Source of the DNA: Synechococcales cyanobacterium PMM_0073
Lineage (GTDB): Bacteria; Cyanobacteriota; Cyanobacteriia; Elainellales; Elainellaceae
NCBI GenBank assembly: GCA_949127695.1
Contig: CASBQH010000418.1
Span: 1 to 17,120 of the forward strand
DNA length: 17,120 nt
Direction of reading: 5' to 3'
Below are positions 12,704 through 17,120 of the stretch, one piece after another. Both the position numbers and the translations under genes were made by a program. Under the pieces are notes generated by a model. It was not told the origin of the DNA. It searched no databases and saw only the letters and a program-made list of their open reading frames with translations. How positions within the stretch are numbered: position 1 is the first letter of the stretch; the number at the start of each line of letters is the position of its first letter.

Positions 12704-15289
12704 TTAGACAGTAGCCAACTCAAAGCTGATAAAGTTGCGCTCTCTGATACTGTTGGCATTCACGCCCTTCAGTATGGCCAGCGAGTCTTGCCCCAGACTG
12801 ATGCGGGTGTCGCTGCCCACTTGCTCAATCCTCAGGCGGCTAAACCGGATGCCTTCGCTCAAGGCCAGCCTGTCGCGATTGTCTTTGCGGCGGCTGAAGT
12901 CTTGGATGATGTCCATGCCGCTGCCAGTTTCTAGCACAAACTGGTCGTTGCCGCTGCCGCCGTTGAGAATATCGCTACCTTGGCCGCTCAGCAGCTGGTC
13001 ATTGTCGGCGTTGCCCCGCAGCCTGTCTTTGCCGTTGCCGCCAATCAGCAGGTCATCGCCCAGGTTGCCAATCAATGTATCGGCACCAATGCCGCCGTTG
13101 AGTTCGTCGGTTCCGGCGCGGCCTCTGAGTTGGTCGGCGTTGCCGCGTCCCAGCAGCGTGTCGGCTTCTACTGTGCCCCTCAAGTTATCCTTGCCGCTGC
13201 CGCCGTTGAACAGCCGTCCGCCTTGCAGCACCGTATCGCCGCGAGCCGCAATGTTTTGGATGCGCGTATCCTGAGCAGCAGGCGTATCTGCAATGGCAAA
13301 GGTGCCAACCTCAGCCAAATATTCAGCCAGTGCGTCTTGCTCACTGCCGGTGGCCGCAAAGGTGAACTTGCCCGCTGGAATTGCGGCTGGTGCGTCAATC
13401 ACGCCATTGCCGTTGAGATCCACCGCAGTTTCGCCCGTCAGGTCAATTCGGTTGGCCAGCGCCGCATTTTCGCGGACAAACCGAGCAAACGGATAGCCGT
13501 CGCCGCCGGAAGCCGTGGTGGAGCCGGCCAAAAAGTTCAGCGTCACCATCCGGTAGCTGCGGCTGGCATCACCCACCAGCGCGCCATTTTCGACCACCGT
13601 ATTAATAATCCGGCCTTGGTCGTTGACAATCACCAGCGACTGAATCCGCGCTCCAGGCGTCGTCACCGTGCCATCCGCAGCTAGCACCTGCGCGGTTTTG
13701 GTGGCATCAAAGCTAAATTTCATGCCGCCCACCTGCGGAAAGGCTCCGGGTGTTGCACCGGCTCTCACACCCGATACGCCGCTTTCTAGCAGCTCTTTCA
13801 GCTGACCAGCCGTGACGGTAATCAGGCTGAGGCCGTTGTTAAAGCGCAGCGAGTTTTCAATATCGAGCTGCGAAACATTGCCAGCTTGCTTATTCGGCGC
13901 AAGCGGATTGGGCTGCGGCGGCAGGGTGGTAAAGTCACCAGCGCTAGTGCCGCCACCCGACGCAGAAATTGCGCCAATATTGTCGCGGATGCCGCCGCCA
14001 TTTTTGAGCGACAGGATGACCGTAGGGTCGATCTGCCGGACATATTCGAGATTGGCATCGGCGGTGAGGTTGCCCAGGTTGGTTTCCTGGCTGCGGACAT
14101 CAGAACGAGTGCCGTTGAGGAAAAATTCGGTGCTGCCGGTAATCGTATTGTCTTTGCTAGAGATTACGCCCTTCAATCCATCTGAGATGGCCACGATGTT
14201 TGGATTAGCCTTCGCGCGCGGATTCACATCAGATCCATAGACGCGATCGACGCCAGCTTCGTCAGCCGCAAACGCGCCGTTCACAATATTGTTCAGCTGC
14301 GTTAAATCGATCAATCCCTGGTCGTCAAATTCCACCACCAACCGCGCCAGATAGCGATAGTTCGCGTCGGTGTTCACCACCAGGGTCGTTTGGCCTGCTG
14401 CATCTTGTCTGATAATCGGGTAGCCGCGCGTGACCGGGTTGCCGCCGTCTGTCCGACCAATATCGTTGTCGTCGAGCAGCGGTATATGCGAACCGCCCGC
14501 GATAACAATATCGACATCGCGCAGACGCGGCGCTAGCTCATCGCGCTCAATGTTTAGCTGCTGCATATGCGACAGCAAAATAATCTTGTTGATCCCTGTG
14601 GCCTTCAGCAGGTCAACGCTCTTTTGAATTTCGGCAGCTAGCGCCACATAGTCCACCGGATTGGCGGGCAGAATGCCGACATCGCCCGGTGAAGAGATGC
14701 TTCTGAGCGTCGGTGTCGTTGCGCCGACAATACCTACCTGGTCGCCGCTGGCGAGCGTAATCACGGTGCTTTTGGCGATCCGACCTTTGAGCGTGCTGGC
14801 TTCGGCGGTATTGGGGTTGGCGGCGACTAGGCTGCTGAGGTTTTCGTCAGTACTGAAGTTAAGGTTGCTGCTGAGGTAGGGGAAATTGGTGCCGGGATTG
14901 CCGCTGCCGCTGCGGAGCAAATCTCGTACCTGGCGCGTGCCCAAATCAAACTCATGGTTGCCAAACGCCGAAGCCTGGATGCCAATTTCGTTCAGGATGC
15001 CAATATCGGCGCGGCCAATTGTCGGCGCAGCGCTAGAGGTGAGGCCGCCAATCCCGTTGAGGCTGGGGTCGCTGGAGGCGTTAAAGAATGGCCCCGGCAG
15101 GAAGTTATCGCCAGAAGAGAGTACCAGCGTGTTGGCAATTGTGGTGGTCGAAATCCCAAACTGACCTGTGCTGCCCGCTACCGGATCTTTGAAGTAGTTG
15201 ACGAGCGCCGAGAACCGGATGGAATCTTCAAGAGCTGGAATACCGGCCTCAAAGTCAGAAGCATGAAGAAGTTGCAGGGAAGTAGGCAT
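12704..15289 (-). CDS. Metallophosphatase/5'-nucleotidase with C-terminal RTX-like calcium-binding repeats
   Basis: This 861-residue, probably exported enzyme releases phosphate from nucleotides. The metallophosphoesterase domain (about 1-290) has LLHASDFEAG (Asp12, Glu14), SSGDN (Asp61), GNHEFDLG (Asn111, His112), LLSHMQQ (His241) and GGSHIPLL (His268). In the UshA pattern the residue at position 14 is His, so Glu14 marks a variant subfamily. The 5'-nucleotidase C-terminal domain follows, with LSLKNGGGIRDNIG and LRFNNGLSLITVTAGQLKELLESGV. From about residue 695 to 785 come glycine/aspartate nonapeptides such as GGSGNDQF and GNLGDDLLIGG, several degenerate. There is no N-terminal signal peptide, consistent with type I secretion through a C-terminal signal; no exporter genes are in the window. 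The ATG at 15289-15287 lacks a clear ribosome binding site. Phased Pho-box-like repeats lie about 80-130 bases upstream. Confidence 0.92.
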   Translation of the reverse strand: MPTSLQLLHASDFEAGIPALEDSIRFSALVNYFKDPVAGSTGQFGISTTTIANTLVLSSGDNFLPGPFFNASSDPSLNGIGGLTSSAAPTIGRADIGILNEIGIQASAFGNHEFDLGTRQVRDLLRSGSGNPGTNFPYLSSNLNFSTDENLSSLVAANPNTAEASTLKGRIAKSTVITLASGDQVGIVGATTPTLRSISSPGDVGILPANPVDYVALAAEIQKSVDLLKATGINKIILLSHMQQLNIERDELAPRLRDVDIVIAGGSHIPLLDDNDIGRTDGGNPVTRGYPIIRQDAAGQTTLVVNTDANYRYLARLVVEFDDQGLIDLTQLNNIVNGAFAADEAGVDRVYGSDVNPRAKANPNIVAISDGLKGVISSKDNTITGSTEFFLNGTRSDVRSQETNLGNLTADANLEYVRQIDPTVILSLKNGGGIRDNIGAISASGGGTSAGDFTTLPPQPNPLAPNKQAGNVSQLDIENSLRFNNGLSLITVTAGQLKELLESGVSGVRAGATPGAFPQVGGMKFSFDATKTAQVLAADGTVTTPGARIQSLVIVNDQGRIINTVVENGALVGDASRSYRMVTLNFLAGSTTASGGDGYPFARFVRENAALANRIDLTGETAVDLNGNGVIDAPAAIPAGKFTFAATGSEQDALAEYLAEVGTFAIADTPAAQDTRIQNIAARGDTVLQGGRLFNGGSGKDNLRGTVEADTLLGRGNADQLRGRAGTDELNGGIGADTLIGNLGDDLLIGGNGKDRLRGNADNDQLLSGQGSDILNGGSGNDQFVLETGSGMDIIQDFSRRKDNRDRLALSEGIRFSRLRIEQVGSDTRISLGQDSLAILKGVNANSIRERNFISFELATV

Positions 15290-15330
15290 AGGGCTGTAGA
15301 GGGAGACAACTGGTAAAGGTATATGAAGTT

Positions 15331-15357
15331 ACTTTCGAGAGCAGTCTCTCCCGAAAA
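15331..15357 (-). promoter_or_regulatory. Hairpin in the 5'-nucleotidase mRNA leader
   Basis: On the minus strand TTTCG, a two-base bulge and AGAG pair with CTCT-CGAAA around an ACTG loop, giving nine base pairs. It lies about 42-68 bases before the ATG, downstream of the Pho-box-like repeats, so it would be in the mRNA leader if transcription begins upstream of it. Its function is unknown. Confidence 0.45.
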
Positions 15358-15367
15358 TCTCACGGAG

Positions 15368-15418
15368 AGGTTAACTGATTTTGATCATTCAATTAAGCTT
15401 GTTTAATTTCTGGTTAAG
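15368..15418 (-). promoter_or_regulatory. Candidate Pho box upstream of the 5'-nucleotidase gene
   Basis: Minus-strand motifs related to CTTAACCT occur at helical spacing: CTTAACCA (15418-15411), ATTAAACA (15407-15400), CTTAATTG (15397-15390) and GTTAACCT (15375-15368). Their TTAA cores start at 15417, 15406, 15396 and 15374, at intervals of 11, 10 and 22. Cyanobacterial SphR/PhoB sites are tandem 8-base CTTAACCT-like repeats with about 3-base spacers, so this fits in sequence and phase. The target encodes a phosphate-releasing enzyme. A downstream -10 was not resolved. Confidence 0.55.
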
Positions 15419-15483
15419 TCTGATTTGATCTACCTCTTTGGGCAGAGCCGTCGCCTGAGCGCATCTTCAGAAGCGACAGAGAC

Positions 15484-15489
15484 TACAAT
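15484..15489 (+). promoter_or_regulatory. Candidate -10 element for mutS2
   Basis: TACAAT matches the sigma-70 -10 consensus at 5 of 6 bases and ends 34 bases before the likely mutS2 start. No good -35 is seen at the proper distance, so this is tentative. Confidence 0.3.
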
Positions 15490-15523
15490 GAAGCCATAGC
15501 CCACTCTCTAGCCTGCACCCCCA

Positions 15524-17120
15524 TTGATTCAAGCGGAAACCCTCGAACTTCTAGAATGGTCGCGTCTCTGTCAGCATCTCGCCACGTTTGCTGCGACAAA
15601 GCTGGGAAAAACAGCGGCTAGCCACCTAAAAATTCCGGCAACACAAACCGAAAGCGAAACTCTGCTCAGCCAAACCAAAGAAGCCTACGCGCTAGAAAAC
15701 CGCTTGGCAGGCGGCTTAGGCTTTGACGGCATTCAGGACATTGGTGAATCGCTGGATCGGGCTGAGCTGCAAGGCATTTTGGGCGGCAATGAGCTACTCG
15801 ATATTGCCACAACGCTGGCCGGAGCTAGACAGCTGCGCCGCGTCATCGACAGTCACCCCGACCTCGCAGCCCTCAACGCTTTGCTCTCAGACCTCCGCAC
15901 CTACCCAGAGCTAGAGCAAGAAATCCACCGCTGCATTGACGACCGAGGCCACGTCACCGACCGCGCCAACCCAAAGCTCGAAGGCATCCGCAGCCAGATC
16001 CGCCAACTGCGCGACCGCATCCAGGAGCAGCTGCAAAAAATCTTGCAGCGCCAGAGCAACGCCATCCAGGAATCATTAATCACCCAGCGCAGCGAACGCT
16101 TTGTGATTCCAGTCAAGTCATCGCACAAAGATCTAATTCCCGGCATCGTTCACGACACCTCCACCAGCGGCGTCACGCTCTATGTGGAGCCACATGCCAT
16201 CGTCAACAATGGCAACCAGCTGCGCCAGCTGCTGCGTCAAGAGCAGCGCGAAGAAGAAGAAGTCCGCCGCCAGCTCAGCGAACAAGTGGCCGAAGTCAAG
16301 CCCAACCTCGAACGCTTGCTAATCATCGCCACGGTGCTAGATCTCGCCACCGCCAAAGCTCGCTACTCGCTCTGGCTGCAAGCCAACCCGCCCCGCTTCA
16401 TCCGTTTTGCCCCAGACAGCGCCGACCCAATCGTGCTGCGCCAGCTCCGCCATCCGCTGCTAATCTGGCAGCAGCAGTATGAGCAGGGCAACGCAGTCGT
16501 GCCCGTAGACTTGGTGATTCGGCCTCAGATTCGCGTCGTGGCGATTACCGGGCCAAACACAGGCGGCAAAACCGTGACGCTAAAAACGCTGGCGCTGGCG
16601 GTGCTGATGGCGAAAGTTGGGCTGTTTGTCCCAGCCCGCGAACCTGTGGAGCTGCCCTGGTTTGAGCAGATTTTGGCGGATATTGGCGATGAGCAGTCGC
16701 TTCAGCAGAGCCTTTCCACTTTCTCTGGGCATATTCGCCGCATCAGCCGGATTTTGTCCGCGCTGGGACAGCCCGACGACGCGCCCACCAACGCGCCCAC
16801 CAACGCCCTAATTCTGCTTGACGAAGTGGGAGCCGGAACCGACCCCTCTGAAGGCAGCGCCCTCGCCATTTCGCTGCTGCAATATCTGGCGGATCACGCG
16901 GTGCTCACGATTGCCACCACCCACTTTGGCGAATTGAAAGCGCTGAAATATCAGGATGATCGCTTCGAGAATGCCTCAGTGGAATTTGACGAGCTTTCGC
17001 TCTCGCCCACCTATCGCCTGCTCTGGGGCATCCCCGGACGCTCGAATGCCCTAGCGATTGCTCAGCGGCTTGGCCTCCAGCCAGAAATTGTGCAGCGGGC
17101 GCAGCAGCAGCAGGGCATCA
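15524..17120 (+). CDS. mutS2: MutS2 family ATPase/endonuclease (partial, 3' end outside window)
   Basis: The first 532 codons are present and the frame is open at the right edge. MutS2 binds branched or collided nucleic acid structures and stalled ribosomes; it is not part of mismatch repair. It opens IQAETLELLEWSRLCQHLATFAATKLGK, the typical family start. It continues with a long helical lever (about 130-330), Walker A GPNTGGKT (343-350), STFSGHIRRI, Walker B LLDEVGAGTDPSEG (Asp433-Glu434), and TIATTHFGELK with the H-loop His. The C-terminal KOW and Smr nuclease domains would lie beyond the window. The only usable initiator after the in-frame TAG at 15509-15511 is TTG at 15524, with no ribosome binding site seen. 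A duplicated APTN (420-427) sits just before Walker B. It is divergent from the 5'-nucleotidase gene. Confidence 0.93.
   Translation, partial: MIQAETLELLEWSRLCQHLATFAATKLGKTAASHLKIPATQTESETLLSQTKEAYALENRLAGGLGFDGIQDIGESLDRAELQGILGGNELLDIATTLAGARQLRRVIDSHPDLAALNALLSDLRTYPELEQEIHRCIDDRGHVTDRANPKLEGIRSQIRQLRDRIQEQLQKILQRQSNAIQESLITQRSERFVIPVKSSHKDLIPGIVHDTSTSGVTLYVEPHAIVNNGNQLRQLLRQEQREEEEVRRQLSEQVAEVKPNLERLLIIATVLDLATAKARYSLWLQANPPRFIRFAPDSADPIVLRQLRHPLLIWQQQYEQGNAVVPVDLVIRPQIRVVAITGPNTGGKTVTLKTLALAVLMAKVGLFVPAREPVELPWFEQILADIGDEQSLQQSLSTFSGHIRRISRILSALGQPDDAPTNAPTNALILLDEVGAGTDPSEGSALAISLLQYLADHAVLTIATTHFGELKALKYQDDRFENASVEFDELSLSPTYRLLWGIPGRSNALAIAQRLGLQPEIVQRAQQQQGI
16781..16804. repeat. 12-base in-frame duplication in mutS2
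   Basis: GCGCCCACCAAC occurs twice in direct succession and encodes Ala-Pro-Thr-Asn twice (residues 420-427), in the loop leading into the Walker B strand. It keeps frame and would lengthen a surface loop. Confidence 0.9.

Noticed and set aside
13812..14240. Long plus-strand frame opposite the nucleotidase gene
   Set aside because: It is antisense to a well-supported coding region; long shadow frames are expected in GC-rich coding DNA.
1..17120. Mobile elements, CRISPR arrays, toxin-antitoxin pairs, tRNA or rRNA genes
   Set aside because: No transposase or integrase frame, no spaced identical repeats of CRISPR length (the repeats are directly adjacent, without spacers), and no tRNA-like fold was recognised by eye.

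Overview
The window looks like chromosomal DNA of a cyanobacterium. The most direct evidence is an intact psaM (photosystem I subunit XII, 31 residues) at 8780-8875. Other genes fit: a two-domain PhoU, an RNB-family exoribonuclease, UbiX, a LapA/DUF1049 protein, a small membrane protein resembling the cyanobacterial slr1601 family, and MutS2. Base composition is moderately GC-rich by eye. I see no transposase, integrase, tRNA, rRNA, CRISPR array or phage gene, so this reads as ordinary core/accessory chromosome.

Layout. (1) 1-2966, minus strand: a BMP-type (nucleoside-like) ABC importer in the order lipoprotein, double ATPase, permease; the permease runs off the left edge. (2) 3079-7408, minus strand: exoribonuclease, ubiX, LapA-like protein and TPR protein, with gaps of 61, 36 and 30 bases, possibly one transcription unit. 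(3) 7755-8875: phoU (minus) diverging from psaM (plus) across a 371-base region rich in small repeats. (4) 8876-9855: a 515-base gene-free stretch, then a plus-strand membrane/coiled-coil protein. (5) 9893-12609, minus strand: a family-5 (peptide/nickel-type) solute-binding lipoprotein followed by one DppB-type permease, with no DppC or ATPase in the window. (6) 12704-15289, minus strand: an 861-residue metallophosphatase/5'-nucleotidase with a C-terminal RTX-like domain, preceded by phased TTAA repeats that look like a cyanobacterial Pho box. (7) 15524-17120, plus strand: mutS2, cut by the right edge.

Functional thread (inference): a secreted 5'-nucleotidase that may be phosphate-regulated, PhoU, and a BMP-type importer would together fit scavenging of phosphorus and nucleosides from extracellular nucleotides. 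The genes are about 10 kb apart and may be linked only by chance.

The most distinctive DNA-level pattern is the density of short tandem duplications (11-20 base units). They occur in at least eight places. At the 3' ends of phoU and of the TPR gene the repeats include the stop codon. In the exoribonuclease and MutS2 they lie in frame and change the protein. Several starts appear to be TTG or GTG. I found no clearly new multi-gene system.
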